NCBI RefSeq assembly: GCF_902705545.1
Contig: NZ_CACSHH010000008.1
Span: 1 to 57,168 of the forward strand
Source: Chlamydia sp. 17-3921
Lineage (GTDB): Bacteria; Chlamydiota; Chlamydiia; Chlamydiales; Chlamydiaceae
DNA: 57,168 nt
Direction of reading: 5' to 3'
Below, piece by piece: positions 8,793-17,900 of this stretch. The notes beneath the pieces are model-generated. The model saw only the letters and a program-made list of their open reading frames with translations, was not told the DNA's origin and made no database searches. Both the position numbers and the translations under genes were made by a program. Every line of letters starts with the position of its first letter. Within the stretch, counting starts at the first letter, position 1.

Positions 8793-9920
8793 ATGGTGCA
8801 TCTAAATGATTTTTCATGTGTGCAACCTTTTTGTGATAAATATCCTCAACCATCAGTTCTGATGTTTTCCTCTGAAAAACACCAGGTTGATTGGGTTAAA
8901 AGACGTTCCCATCCAAGATTGTATACTGTAGTCGATATACTTCTCAAAATCGCTAAGTTTATTCTAGCCTTGGTTTTGCTGATACCGTTAGGGGTTTATT
9001 GGCTTTTACAAGGAATTTGTCAAAATATTATTATTCCTTCTGCAGGAGGAATCCTCTTCAGAAGCCAATGCAGAGTAAATGATTACCTACAGAATTTATA
9101 CGTAGAAAGAATAAAAGGATGGATAAGAAACAACTTAGTTGCTAATGCAGATAGAGTTGTTCTTCAGTATGATCATTTACAGATAGATACTCTAAAGTTA
9201 ACTTTCCCTAATGCTCATCCAGATAGATGGATGCTCGTCTCTTTGGGAAATGCCGAATCTGTGGAGAGCTGCGCGATCAAATTTAGTATTGGCGGGCCTT
9301 TGAAGATTGCAAGAAAAGCAAATGCGAACGTACTCTTGTTTAATTATCCTGGGGTTGTATTCAGCAAAGGTCCCGTATCAGTTCAGAATTTGACTCACGC
9401 ATATCGAGGTTGCGTACGCTATCTTAGAGATAATATAAAAGGACCTCAGGCAAAGCAGATAATTGCTTATGGGTACTCTTTAGGTGCCAGTATTCAGGCT
9501 GAGGCTCTAAGTCAAGAGGTCACCGATGGTAGTGATGGTGTTGATTGGTTCGTCATAAAGGATCGAGGAGCACGTTCTTTGGCGACTGTTGGAAAACAAT
9601 GGTTAGGTCCAATTGGGGCTGCTATAACAAAGTTCGTGGGATGGGATATAGACTCAGAGAAGCATAGCAGTGCTTTAGTATGCCCTGAGCTTTTCATCTG
9701 TAGTATAGATGAAAATCGTAAGCTAATTGGTGATGGCCTTTTTTCTAAAGAATCGAGTTTCGCGGCACCATTTTTTGATCCAAATAGAAAACACACTGTA
9801 GGAAGAAAAATTTCAGTAGAGCAAGTAAATCTGAATCATGTGCAAGCTCTTTCTAAAGAAGCTGAGGATTTGATCGTGGAATCCATAGAAGAGCATTACA
9901 ATAGGCATAAGCGCAATTGA
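8793..9920 (+). CDS. CHLPS 43 kDa-type protein (DUF818), alpha/beta-hydrolase-like, copy 2
   Basis: This 375-residue paralogue of the preceding gene has the same plan: a hydrophobic hairpin near residues 48-80, 'RWMLVSLGN', 'LLFNYPGVV', and the nucleophile elbow G-Y-S-L-G within 'AYGYSLGASIQAEAL' near residue 231. 'NHVQAL' near the C terminus holds a candidate catalytic histidine. Copy 1 and copy 2 agree most around the motif blocks and diverge at the N terminus, which points to an old duplication. It has its own candidate promoter, so the two copies could be expressed separately. The substrate is unknown, and the family is known to me only from Chlamydia. Confidence 0.85.
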   Translation: MVHLNDFSCVQPFCDKYPQPSVLMFSSEKHQVDWVKRRSHPRLYTVVDILLKIAKFILALVLLIPLGVYWLLQGICQNIIIPSAGGILFRSQCRVNDYLQNLYVERIKGWIRNNLVANADRVVLQYDHLQIDTLKLTFPNAHPDRWMLVSLGNAESVESCAIKFSIGGPLKIARKANANVLLFNYPGVVFSKGPVSVQNLTHAYRGCVRYLRDNIKGPQAKQIIAYGYSLGASIQAEALSQEVTDGSDGVDWFVIKDRGARSLATVGKQWLGPIGAAITKFVGWDIDSEKHSSALVCPELFICSIDENRKLIGDGLFSKESSFAAPFFDPNRKHTVGRKISVEQVNLNHVQALSKEAEDLIVESIEEHYNRHKRN

Positions 9921-10200
9921 ATTTCTTTATCTTTCGTACTGGTTTCGACGTTGTTTAAGTTTGCAAAGGTATGAAGATGAGTACATCATTTTAAGTTAAG
10001 AAATCTTAATAAACAAGTTGGTAGGTAATTTATTTTATTAAGATTTTAAACTGAAAACATAGATACTGTATTAACATTAAGCTTGATTAATATAGATTTT
10101 CTTGAGAAAATACTTCTTTAAAAGTTTTCTAAAAGCAAGAAAATTAACTACTACCGTTACACTTTAAATTGAAAATATGTTGAGGGGGGTTTGCTATCGT

Positions 10201-10722
10201 ATGGGATGCGAACAAGAGAATTGTTTAGAGCTGGAAGAAAGCTCAGAAACACAAAATTCTAATTGGGTGTCTATCACTCAAGCTGCAAAATTGCATAATG
10301 TGACAAGACAAGCCATTTATGTCGCAATAAAGCAAAAAAAATTAAAAGCGTCTAAAAGCACTCGTTGGGAAATAAATCTTAAAGATTTGGAAGAGTATAA
10401 ACAAAATCGTTATTCAAGAAAAAAATCTCTATATCAAGGAGAATTGATTTTTGATAATGACAAAGGGTGCTACTCTGTAAGTCAAGTGGCAGAGATACTG
10501 GGCGTACCGGTACAGAAAATCTATTACGCAACTCGTATAGGAACAATGCGCGGAGAGCGTAAGGGTGCTGCTTGGGTGATTCAAGTCTCCGAAATCGAAA
10601 GATATAAATCCGAGTATCTAAGCAAACAAATGGCAAAAAAAGCTAAAACTAGAGAAACTTTCGAAACTACAAATACTGTTTCCTCTGTTGAAGAGCTCGT
10701 CTCTTCCGAACTTCCCTCCTAG
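10201..10722 (+). CDS. euo: EUO developmental transcriptional repressor
   Basis: This 173-residue protein matches EUO, an early chlamydial DNA-binding protein reported to repress late-cycle promoters, including omcAB. Two excisionase/MerR-like helix-turn-helix units are visible. The first is 'WVSITQAAKLHNVTRQAIY' near residues 22-40 with a wing at 'STRWEI'. The second is 'CYSVSQVAEILGVPVQKIY' near residues 88-106 with a wing at 'GAAWVI'. They look like an internal duplication. A basic segment ('KQMAKKAKTR') and an acidic tail follow. I chose ATG at 10201 because a strong GAGGGGGG lies 11 bases upstream; the in-frame ATG at 10177 has no such site and lies upstream of it. A good terminator follows. 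Its target operon omcAB sits only 2.4 kb downstream. Confidence 0.92.
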   Translation: MGCEQENCLELEESSETQNSNWVSITQAAKLHNVTRQAIYVAIKQKKLKASKSTRWEINLKDLEEYKQNRYSRKKSLYQGELIFDNDKGCYSVSQVAEILGVPVQKIYYATRIGTMRGERKGAAWVIQVSEIERYKSEYLSKQMAKKAKTRETFETTNTVSSVEELVSSELPS

Positions 10723-10817
10723 ATTTTTTGTTTTTAAATTCTCCTCTCTTGTATTTCGATTACCTCCTTCTTCCTCTTTAGTTTTTCTTTCTCTGCTTTA
10801 CATTGTTCTTATTTTCG

Positions 10818-10849
10818 AAAACCCTTGTTTAGTAAAAACAGGGGTTTTT
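10818..10849 (+). terminator. Rho-independent terminator of euo
   Basis: A 13-bp stem (AAAACCCTTGTTT pairing with AAACAGGGGTTTT, one G-T pair) encloses a 5-base loop and runs into a T-tract at 10845-10849. It separates euo from gltX. Confidence 0.8.
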
Positions 10850-10947
10850 ACCCTACACTTACTTTGATTCAATGTTTTAAGAGGATTTCTCTTGAAGAAA
10901 TAGCTTATTTCCAGGTATGAATGCCTAGCGCGTCTAAGGATAAAATC

Positions 10948-12465
10948 ATGACCTGGGAAAATGTTCGTGTCAGGGTAGCTCCCTCCCCCACGGGAGATCC
11001 TCATGTAGGAACTGCTTACATAGCTCTGTTTAATAAGATCTTTTCAGAGAGATTCAATGGAAAGATGATTCTAAGAATTGAAGATACGGATCAAACTCGA
11101 AGTCGTAAAGATTACGAGGAAAATATCTTCTCTGCGATTCGTTGGTGTGGAATTCATTGGGATGAAGGACCTGATATTGGAGGTCCATACGGCCCTTATA
11201 GACAGTCCGAACGTACAGAAATCTATAAAGAATACGCGCAACTTCTTTTAAAAACGAATTATGCTTATAAATGTTTTGCAACTCAGGAAGAGCTAGCAGA
11301 AATGCGTGCTGTTGCAGGCACCTTGGGATATCGTGGCGGATACGATCGTCGCTACCGCTACCTTTCTTCTGAAGAAGTTAAAGCTCGAGAACAAGCCGGT
11401 CAGCCTTATACAATTCGTCTTAAAGTTCCTTTAACCGGGGAATGTGTTTTTGAAGATTATAGCAAAGGACGAGTTAGTTTTCCTTGGGCTGATGTGGACG
11501 ATCAAGTTCTTGTTAAATCAGATGGTTTCCCTACATATCATTTTGCTAATGTTGTAGATGACCATCTAATGAGAATCACTCATGTTCTTAGGGGAGAGGA
11601 ATGGCTGAGTTCTACTCCTAAGCATCTTCTTCTATACGAAGCTTTTGGTTGGCAGCCACCAGTATTTCTCCATATGCCTCTACTACTTAACCTCGATGGT
11701 TCTAAGCTTTCTAAAAGAAGAAATCCAACGTCAATTTTTTATTACCGTGATTCAGGCTATATAAAAGAAGCCTTTGTTAATTTTTTGACTCTCATAGGCT
11801 ATAGTACAGAGAGCAATGAGGAGATTTATCCTTTAGAGAGTATCATTCAAAATTTTGATCCTAAGCGTATAGGAAGATCAGGTGCGGTTTTTGATATTCA
11901 TAAGTTGAATTGGATGAATAAACATTATTTGAGTCATAAAGAATCCTCAGAATCTCTTCTAACTGAACTAAAACAATGGTTATTTAATGATGAGTTTTTC
12001 TTAAAGATTTTACCTTTATGCTTATCTCGAATGACTACACTTTCTGATTTTGTAACTCTGGCAGCTTTCTTCTTTTCTGAAAATCCTCAGTATTCCTTAG
12101 AAGAGCTCGTTCCACCATCTCTTTCTAAAGAGAAGGCTGCAATTTTACTTTATAGTTACGTTAAATTCTTGGAAAAGACAGATACTTGGGTGAAAAATCA
12201 ATTTTATGAAGGGTCAAAGTGGCTTGCAGAAGCTTTTCAAGTTCATCATAAAAAAACAATTATCCCTCTGCTCTATGTTGCTATTACCGGAGCTAAGCAG
12301 GGGTTGCCGCTTTTTGATTCTCTTGAGATTTTAGGAAAATCTCGAGCAAGATCGCGTCTTGTGCATGCTCAACAAGTTCTTGGAGGCGTTCCTAAAAAAA
12401 CTCAATCTATAATAGATAAGATCCTTCAGGAACAAGATTTTCTGAATCATAAATTTGATTTCTAA
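10948..12465 (+). CDS. gltX: Glutamyl-tRNA synthetase
   Basis: This 505-residue class I synthetase charges tRNA-Glu. In Chlamydia, which lacks a glutaminyl-tRNA synthetase, it probably also supplies Glu-tRNA-Gln for the GatCAB amidotransferase. The HIGH-type motif is '[10 protein letters not shown]' near residues 12-21 and the KMSKS-type motif is 'GSKLSKRR' near residue 252. The signature '[11 protein letters not shown]' is also present. An in-frame ATG at 10921 would add nine residues, but AAGGA at 10936-10940 sits 7 bases before the ATG at 10948, and the shorter start matches the family's N terminus. No close terminator was seen. Confidence 0.96.
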   Translation: MTWENVRVRVAPSPTGDPHVGTAYIALFNKIFSERFNGKMILRIEDTDQTRSRKDYEENIFSAIRWCGIHWDEGPDIGGPYGPYRQSERTEIYKEYAQLLLKTNYAYKCFATQEELAEMRAVAGTLGYRGGYDRRYRYLSSEEVKAREQAGQPYTIRLKVPLTGECVFEDYSKGRVSFPWADVDDQVLVKSDGFPTYHFANVVDDHLMRITHVLRGEEWLSSTPKHLLLYEAFGWQPPVFLHMPLLLNLDGSKLSKRRNPTSIFYYRDSGYIKEAFVNFLTLIGYSTESNEEIYPLESIIQNFDPKRIGRSGAVFDIHKLNWMNKHYLSHKESSESLLTELKQWLFNDEFFLKILPLCLSRMTTLSDFVTLAAFFFSENPQYSLEELVPPSLSKEKAAILLYSYVKFLEKTDTWVKNQFYEGSKWLAEAFQVHHKKTIIPLLYVAITGAKQGLPLFDSLEILGKSRARSRLVHAQQVLGGVPKKTQSIIDKILQEQDFLNHKFDF

Positions 12466-12490
12466 ATACCTTAAAATAAAGATTCTAATT

Positions 12491-12679
12491 TTAAAAAAGA
12501 TTTTTCGATTGAGATGCTTTTAGAATCGCATGAGCTAAAGAATATTCCCAGTAATTTGCTTGGTTCATTAGCGAATTCATTCTTTTTGCTAAGACGTAAT
12601 TACGTTCTGGAAGGGTGTACGAACATCCCGATATCATAGACAATATAAGAACTATATTAAAAAAAGAAAATAATTTCAT
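12491..12679 (-). CDS. Small lipoprotein beside omcA
   Basis: This gene encodes only 62 residues. A lipoprotein signal peptide spans residues 2-18, with the lipobox ending at Cys19 ('SMISGC'). The mature peptide of about 44 residues is rich in charged and polar residues ('ERNYVLAKRMNSLMNQ') and has no domain I recognise. It converges with gltX and is divergent from omcA, whose leader region it faces. A small gene at this site is, from memory, also annotated in C. trachomatis (CT444.1). The short length limits confidence, but the signal peptide is clear. Confidence 0.65.
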   Translation of the reverse strand: MKLFSFFNIVLILSMISGCSYTLPERNYVLAKRMNSLMNQANYWEYSLAHAILKASQSKNLF

Positions 12680-13079
12680 TTTCCTGGAATTTAGTTTCTT
12701 TAATGTTAGGAAATTATTTTATTATAGTTCAATAGTTTAATCTCTAATTTAAAATTTTGTTTTTCTTAACACACTATCGCTTATAAAGTTATCATTGTCG
12801 TTAGGCTTGAATGCTTAAGACGTTTGTTTTCAGCGTGTTAGTCTTTTTATGAATTTAGAAGGGGGAGGGCTGTGGACTTTATCAAGCTTCGGGTAGTCTC
12901 TCTAAGACTTTAACAAAGGATAAAAAACGGTTAGTTAAAAATGTGTTTTATAAAAAATATTTGATAATTTTTTTGTTTTCATTTGTAATATAGTTCATGT
13001 GAACGTGTTTTTATTAATTATTAAATTTTGATCATTAATAAAGCCGTTTTTCTTCTAATTAGAAAGGAGTTATAAACTT
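12680..13079. other. 400-base gene-free region: divergent leader of the omcAB operon
   Basis: No open frame is worth reporting here. The region holds a candidate omcA promoter near 12961-12989 and a long AT-rich leader ending in AAAGGAG just before the omcA start codon. A purine-rich stretch at 12859-12869 (GAAGGGGGAGGG) stands out from the surrounding AT-rich DNA. Sites for EUO are expected here from published work on late promoters, but I cannot place them by eye. Confidence 0.5.
12961..12989 (+). promoter_or_regulatory. candidate sigma-66 promoter of omcA-omcB
   Basis: TTGATA at 12961-12966 and TGTAAT at 12984-12989 are each 5/6 matches to consensus, separated by exactly 17 AT-rich bases. 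The predicted leader to the omcA ATG is about 85-90 bases. The omcAB operon is a late-cycle operon in other chlamydiae, which fits repression by EUO, but this site is a consensus-based prediction. Confidence 0.5.
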
Positions 13080-13322
13080 ATGAAGAAAGCTGTTTTAATC
13101 GCTGCAATATTTGGCTTGTTTAGCTTGAGTAGTTGCTGCCGTATCATCGATTGTTGTTTCGAAGATCCCTGTTCTCTTCCTTCAGTATGCAATCCTTGCA
13201 AAAATTCTGCAGAAAACAATAAATCTCATACCTCAAAACCTTGTGGTTCGGATCAACACACAAACCAGATTCAAGGCCCACAAGCTAAAGGTTGTAACGC
13301 CTATAATGGTGGCTGTAAATAG
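13080..13322 (+). CDS. omcA: Small cysteine-rich outer-membrane lipoprotein OmcA
   Basis: This 80-residue protein is the small cysteine-rich lipoprotein of the elementary-body outer-membrane complex. A signal peptide ends at the lipobox 'SLSSC', giving lipidated Cys19. About a dozen further cysteines follow ('CCRIIDCC', 'CNPC', 'CGSDQ', 'CNAYNGGC'). Together with OmcB and MOMP it forms the disulphide network that replaces a thick peptidoglycan wall in the infectious form. AAAGGAG at 13066-13072 gives a strong ribosome-binding site. The C-terminal half (Asn/Ser/His-rich) is poorly conserved in my recollection of the family. Confidence 0.92.
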   Translation: MKKAVLIAAIFGLFSLSSCCRIIDCCFEDPCSLPSVCNPCKNSAENNKSHTSKPCGSDQHTNQIQGPQAKGCNAYNGGCK

Positions 13323-13358
13323 TAGAGAGGCTTCCCTTAGCTGTTTACATAAATTAAC

Positions 13359-13398
13359 AAGGTGGTTAGGAGTAGTAAAATAAGCTTCCAACTACCTT
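13359..13398 (+). other. Stem-loop between omcA and omcB
   Basis: AAGGTGGTT (13359-13367) pairs with AACTACCTT (13390-13398) through one G-T pair, and the stem extends inward by three more pairs (GGA with TCC). There is no T-tail, so it is more likely an RNA-processing or stability element, or a partial terminator, than a full terminator. It could uncouple omcA and omcB message levels. Confidence 0.5.
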
Positions 13399-13488
13399 AT
13401 ATTAACAAAAACTCAATGTTGAGGGTACGAATCCCTAATAGATCCTACCCAATGGCAGAAGAAAAACTAACTGTGATAGGAGATCCCT

Positions 13489-15147
13489 ATGTCCAAACTC
13501 ATCAGACGAATAGTTACGGCTCTTGCGTTAACTAGCATGGCGAGTTCCTTTGCCAGCGGGGGAATAGAGACCGCCGCAGCAGAGTCTCTGATTACCAAAA
13601 TTATTGCTAATGCAGAAATTCAACCTGCTGCAGCTAAAAAAATTAAACCCAATTCTCGTAACAAAAAGTCTACTAAACAAGATAACCCAATATTTTGTGA
13701 AAAAGATTTCTTTCCATGTGAAAAAAATAATTGTCAACAATCCTCTGAAACTCAACAGGAATCTTGCTTTGGCAAAATGTACTCTGTCAAAGTTAATGAC
13801 GATTGTAATATAGAAATTTGCCAATCTGTTCCTGAATATGCAACTGTAGGATCTCCATATCCTATTGAAATTAACGCTATTGGTAAAAAGGATTGCATAG
13901 ATGTTGTGATTACTCAACAACTTCCTTGTGAAGCTGAATTCATAAGTAGTAATCCAGAAACAACTCCTAATGCAGATGGTAAGCTTGTTTGGAAAATAGA
14001 TCGCTTGAGTCAAGGAGAACGATGCAAAATTGTAGTTTGGGTAAAACCTCTTAAAGAAGGCTGCTGCTTTACAGCCGCTACTGTCTGTGCTTGCCCAGAG
14101 ATTCGTTCTTATACAAAATGTGGTCAGCCTGCAATTTGTATTAAACAAGAAGGTCCTGAATGTGCTTGCTTGCGTTGTCCTGTTCGTTACAAAATCGAAG
14201 TAACAAATACTGGTTCTGCTATTGCTCGTAGTGTTACTGTAGACAATCTTGTTCCAGATGGATTTTCTCATGCCTCCGGACAAAGATCTCTTTCTTTCGA
14301 ACTTGGAGATATGCACCCTGGAGAAAGTAAAGTGTGTTTAGTAGAGTTTTGCCCTCAAAAGAGAGGTCAAATAACCAATACTGCCACGGTGTCTTATTGT
14401 GGTGGGCATAAGTGTTCTGCTAAGGTAATAACAACAATTAATGAGCCATGTGTAAACGTTACGATAACCGGAGCCGATTGGACTTATGTATGTAAACCTG
14501 TAGAATACACTATTGTAGTGTCTAACCCAGGAGACTTGGTTCTTTATGATGTTCTTATCGAAGATACTGTTCCAGGATCCGCAGTGATCCTAGATGCTCA
14601 AGGTGCTGAGATCTGCTGTAATAAGGCTTTATGGAATATTAAAGAAATATGCCCAGGAGAAACTCTTCAGTTTAAAGTTACTTTAAAATCTCAATCTCCA
14701 GGACAAATTACCAATCAAGTTGTTGTTAAAACAAATTCTGATTGTGGAATATGTACTTCTTGTGCAGAAACTACGACACATTGGAAAGGTTTAGCCGCTA
14801 CTCACATGTGTGTAGTCGATACTAACGATCCAATTTGTGTTGGAGAAAATACAATATATCGTATTTGTGTAACTAATCGTGGTTCTGCAGAGGATACTAA
14901 CGTATCTCTAATCTTGAAGTTTTCCAAGGAGCTTCAGCCTGTTTCTTCTTCTGGTCCAACCAAAGGAACGATTTCCGGAAATACAGTAATTTTTGATTCT
15001 CTACCTAGATTAGGATCAAAAGAATCTGTAGAGTTTACTGTAACATTGAAAGGAATTGCTCCTGGAGATGCGCGTGGCGAAGCAGTTCTCTCTTCCGATG
15101 TGCTTACCTCTCCTGTATCAGACACAGAAAACACCCACGTTTATTAA
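13489..15147 (+). CDS. omcB: Large cysteine-rich periplasmic/outer-membrane protein OmcB
   Basis: This 552-residue protein is OmcB (60 kDa CRP), the major disulphide-linked protein of elementary bodies and a heparan-sulphate-binding adhesin in studied species. A signal peptide covers about residues 1-23 ('[14 protein letters not shown]'). The variable N-terminal region holds a basic patch at residues 50-63 ([14 protein letters not shown]), the area where glycosaminoglycan binding maps in relatives. Four or more DUF11-type beta-sandwich repeats follow, each carrying 'N.G.....V...' signatures ('[13 protein letters not shown]', '[11 protein letters not shown]', '[13 protein letters not shown]'). 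Cysteines are spread throughout. The end 'SDTENTHVY' is family-typical. AGGAGA lies just before the ATG. It shares an operon with omcA. Confidence 0.97.
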   Translation: MSKLIRRIVTALALTSMASSFASGGIETAAAESLITKIIANAEIQPAAAKKIKPNSRNKKSTKQDNPIFCEKDFFPCEKNNCQQSSETQQESCFGKMYSVKVNDDCNIEICQSVPEYATVGSPYPIEINAIGKKDCIDVVITQQLPCEAEFISSNPETTPNADGKLVWKIDRLSQGERCKIVVWVKPLKEGCCFTAATVCACPEIRSYTKCGQPAICIKQEGPECACLRCPVRYKIEVTNTGSAIARSVTVDNLVPDGFSHASGQRSLSFELGDMHPGESKVCLVEFCPQKRGQITNTATVSYCGGHKCSAKVITTINEPCVNVTITGADWTYVCKPVEYTIVVSNPGDLVLYDVLIEDTVPGSAVILDAQGAEICCNKALWNIKEICPGETLQFKVTLKSQSPGQITNQVVVKTNSDCGICTSCAETTTHWKGLAATHMCVVDTNDPICVGENTIYRICVTNRGSAEDTNVSLILKFSKELQPVSSSGPTKGTISGNTVIFDSLPRLGSKESVEFTVTLKGIAPGDARGEAVLSSDVLTSPVSDTENTHVY

Positions 15148-15175
15148 CCAATTTAAAACGCTTAAGTTTTCGAAT

Positions 15176-15208
15176 AACCGCTCTAGACTTCTCTAGAGCG
15201 GTTTTTTT
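15176..15208 (+). terminator. Rho-independent terminator of the omcAB operon
   Basis: A perfect 12-bp stem (AACCGCTCTAGA with TCTAGAGCGGTT) encloses the loop CTTC and is followed directly by a T-run to 15208. It is the strongest terminator in the window and separates omcB from crpA. Confidence 0.93.
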
Positions 15209-15334
15209 ATTCTAGAATCTAGAATACAGATCTCTCTATCGTTTCTAAAAATGGAGAAGTTATGCATTTAATTTTTTCAAAAAAATTTTTACTTGTATAA
15301 ACTCTTCTATTTAAAAATTTTAAGAGAGGTCAAT

Positions 15335-15832
15335 ATGACATCGGCCATTGGAAAAGTAGATAATCAACCATCGACGGTAGTTGAACAAAACACAGTTATA
15401 GAAACAGGAGAACCTAGTCCAGCATCGGCTAAATTAGGTTTTGTTAACTCTATGTTAGGTTGGGTGCACACCAAAGTCATAACCCCAATCAGAAATTCTG
15501 CATTCGTTAAATCTAGAGCTGTACAAATCACTTTTATGGTTTTAGGTATTATTCTTATCGTTACAGGTTTATCCCTTTTATTTTTATTCCATGAACAACT
15601 TGGAAATAATTCGTTCTTGTTCATAATCCCTGCTATTCTTGGATTAGTTAAGTTATTGATAACATCTGTTTGCTTGGGAGAAGAGTGTTCCCTAGATAAA
15701 TGGAGAGTTTTCAGAAAATGGGCAGGCCTTCTTGAGGATCATTTGGATAATGGAGCATTAGACGGATCTAATAAATTTTTTGTTGATGAACATCGAGATG
15801 AAAGAAGGACTACAAATCCTGAAAAAAGTTAA
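15335..15832 (+). CDS. crpA: CrpA-like 15 kDa cysteine-rich/Inc-type membrane protein
   Basis: This 165-residue protein matches the position and layout of chlamydial CrpA (CT442), a small inclusion-membrane protein. A polar N terminus is followed by a bilobed hydrophobic hairpin at about residues 62-112 ('ITFMVLGIILIVTGLSLLFLF' split by a short polar turn, then 'NSFLFIIPAILGLVKLLIT'). A charged tail includes 'DGSNKFFVDEHRDER'. Only about one cysteine is visible ('VCLGEEC' holds two), so the 'cysteine-rich' label comes from family history. ATG at 15335 is preferred over the upstream in-frame start at 15293 because AGAGAGG lies five bases before it. The gene sits between the omcAB terminator and the convergent tsp gene. 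Confidence 0.78.
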   Translation: MTSAIGKVDNQPSTVVEQNTVIETGEPSPASAKLGFVNSMLGWVHTKVITPIRNSAFVKSRAVQITFMVLGIILIVTGLSLLFLFHEQLGNNSFLFIIPAILGLVKLLITSVCLGEECSLDKWRVFRKWAGLLEDHLDNGALDGSNKFFVDEHRDERRTTNPEKS

Positions 15833-15915
15833 AGAAAAGTAGTGAAAAATACTTTGGCCGTGAAAACGGCTATCATCAAGATAATAAGAATTAGAGTTAA
15901 GCTCTGATTTTAAGA

Positions 15916-15946
15916 GAATTAGGAGGCAAAGATTGCCTCCTAATTC
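15916..15946. terminator. Hairpin between convergent crpA and tsp
   Basis: A perfect 14-bp stem (GAATTAGGAGGCAA with TTGCCTCCTAATTC) has a 3-base AGA loop. T-content after it is modest on both strands. Its place between two converging genes suggests a bidirectional terminator. Confidence 0.65.
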
Positions 15947-15950
15947 AGGT

Positions 15951-17900
15951 TTAATGCGTTGGCACAATCTTATGAGATCGAAGTAAGATCATGTCTTTTA
16001 AGATATTTACAGACTCTTCCATTTGTAAGTCATTCACTCCATAGGAATTCTCATTTTCTTCAAGAGTTTTAAGTTGAGAAAGAAACGTTTGGTAGTTTTT
16101 GTTCGTTGCAAGTCGTTGTTTACTATTTTTAAGAAGCTGTGGAAGCATTTCCCGCCATATTGTCTCTTGTTTCTGTAAGTTCGGAAGGTAGTATTTCTGA
16201 AACCATGGGCGCATGTGGCTATCAAGATCATCTAAAGAATCATTCAGAACATTTTCACTTTTATCTGCAGGTAGAGCATAATCTAAAAATTGTTCTCCTA
16301 AAGCTTCTTCAGCATAACGTGAAGGGACCAAAATATCAGATTTTACCCCTTGAAGTTGTGTAGATTTCCCTGAAGGAGAGTAGTATTTTCCTACGGTGAC
16401 TTTAAAAAAGTCTTCTTGAGAAGAGCCTCCGGTAATAGTTTGGTGTTGGATAGTTCCCTTCCCATAAGTTTGTTCGTCTCCAACAATAACAGCAATACCG
16501 TAATCTTGTAGAGTTTGAGCAACAATTTCAGCAGCAGAAGCAGAACTTTTAGAAACAAGGATTGTTAGAGGTCCATCGTAAAGCTTGTTGAGAGAAACGG
16601 TACGGTATCGTTTCACACTTCCATCCGCATACCGCGAAACCACGACAACCCCATTTGTCATGAATAAACCTGAAACTTTAATCGCCTGAGATAAAAAGCC
16701 TCCAGTATTCTCCCGAATATCAAGAACTAATCCTAAAAGGTTTTTATCTTGGAGATTTTGAATGGCTCGTCTTAGATCTTGTTCGCTAGAAATTTGATGT
16801 TCTCCTTCATAAAATGAATAGAGAGTAATTTTCCCAATAACTCCATCTCCATAAGGTTCATAGGAAACATCTACACGTTTATCTTCTAAAAGAATTTTTT
16901 CTCTCTTCAGTTGTATTTTATGATTCCCATCTAAACGACGAATATCTAAAACAACAGAGGATCCTTCTTCGCCTCGAAGGCAATCTAAAACTCCTCGGAA
17001 AGAGAGATTTTCTACGCTGCTACCATTCACTTGATAGATGATATCTCCAATATGAAGTTGTCCAGATTTATTTGCAGGACCACCTGAAAGGATCTCTTTA
17101 ACAACAACTCCATCAATGTCTTCTTTAAGAACTACACCAATACCACACATTCCTTTCTCAAGTTGAATGCGCATAGCTAAAGCTTCTTCTTTGCTAAAAT
17201 AAGCTGTATGTGCGTCTAAACTGTGAGCAATGGCTTTTACCACACGAGTGTGAAAATGATGAGCTTCTTCTTCTGCAGACATAGGAATCCCATAGTCGTT
17301 AAGACCTAGGTAAGTGTTCTCAAGATTTTCTTGCTGACGGATACAAAGAGCTACAAGAGAAGCTTCCTTATTTTGGTAACGGTTAGTTGGAGCTTCAGAT
17401 AGATATAAGGAAATATGAGAGAGAAAATTGGAGCGTTGGCGCTCTTTTAAATCTTTTAGGGATGTTGCCCATTGTGAATTTTTTTTGGAAATTTCATGTG
17501 AAAGGGCTTCTTGTACCAATTGTTCCGGTTTTGAAGACCACTCTTTTCTCCACTGACGCGCTCGCAAAATACTCGATTGAATTGCTCGGTTAATATTACG
17601 ATAAATAAGAAAATTTCCCATTTTATAATTTTGCAATAAATGTTTTTTAATCTCTTGAGAATGTGCGAATTCGTCAAATTCTTTTTTGGTAAAATAAGAT
17701 TTGTGAGTGTCAAAAGATTGAATATAACATGCTATCGAACGAGATAAGATATCAGTATTCAACTCTTTAGCATCGACATGGTATTCTATGAGTTTATCTA
17801 CAGTTACATGGATATCTTCTTCTTGCAAGTGTTCCGCAGAAAAAGATAAATTTGGAATTAAAGATAAAAAAATAGAACAGAGACGAACGATGGTTTTCAT
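15951..17900 (-). CDS. tsp: Tail-specific (C-terminal processing) protease Tsp
   Basis: This 649-residue periplasmic serine protease of family S41 corresponds to C. trachomatis CT441. A signal peptide spans residues 1-21. An N-terminal helical region is followed by a PDZ domain near residues 238-325 ('GIGVVLKEDIDGVVVKEI', 'GDIIYQVNG'). The protease core contains 'LVLDIRENTGG' and the catalytic serine in 'SKSSASAAEIV' at Ser455, with Lys481 in 'TYGKGTIQ'. A C-terminal DUF3340-type region ends the chain. Both catalytic residues are intact and at the positions I recall for CT441. It probably degrades misfolded or tagged periplasmic proteins; host-protein targets have been proposed for relatives. 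Confidence 0.95.
   Translation of the reverse strand: MKTIVRLCSIFLSLIPNLSFSAEHLQEEDIHVTVDKLIEYHVDAKELNTDILSRSIACYIQSFDTHKSYFTKKEFDEFAHSQEIKKHLLQNYKMGNFLIYRNINRAIQSSILRARQWRKEWSSKPEQLVQEALSHEISKKNSQWATSLKDLKERQRSNFLSHISLYLSEAPTNRYQNKEASLVALCIRQQENLENTYLGLNDYGIPMSAEEEAHHFHTRVVKAIAHSLDAHTAYFSKEEALAMRIQLEKGMCGIGVVLKEDIDGVVVKEILSGGPANKSGQLHIGDIIYQVNGSSVENLSFRGVLDCLRGEEGSSVVLDIRRLDGNHKIQLKREKILLEDKRVDVSYEPYGDGVIGKITLYSFYEGEHQISSEQDLRRAIQNLQDKNLLGLVLDIRENTGGFLSQAIKVSGLFMTNGVVVVSRYADGSVKRYRTVSLNKLYDGPLTILVSKSSASAAEIVAQTLQDYGIAVIVGDEQTYGKGTIQHQTITGGSSQEDFFKVTVGKYYSPSGKSTQLQGVKSDILVPSRYAEEALGEQFLDYALPADKSENVLNDSLDDLDSHMRPWFQKYYLPNLQKQETIWREMLPQLLKNSKQRLATNKNYQTFLSQLKTLEENENSYGVNDLQMEESVNILKDMILLRSHKIVPTH

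Noticed and set aside
9941-9950. GGTTTCGACG, reminiscent of the tmRNA 5' region
   Set aside because: There is no matching 3' tRNA-Ala-like half and no tag-coding frame nearby, so it is chance similarity upstream of euo.
13528-14316. 262-codon open frame antisense to omcB
   Set aside because: It lies fully inside omcB, lacks a ribosome-binding site and has a composition (many Phe, Asn, Thr) that mirrors the opposite strand's codon bias.
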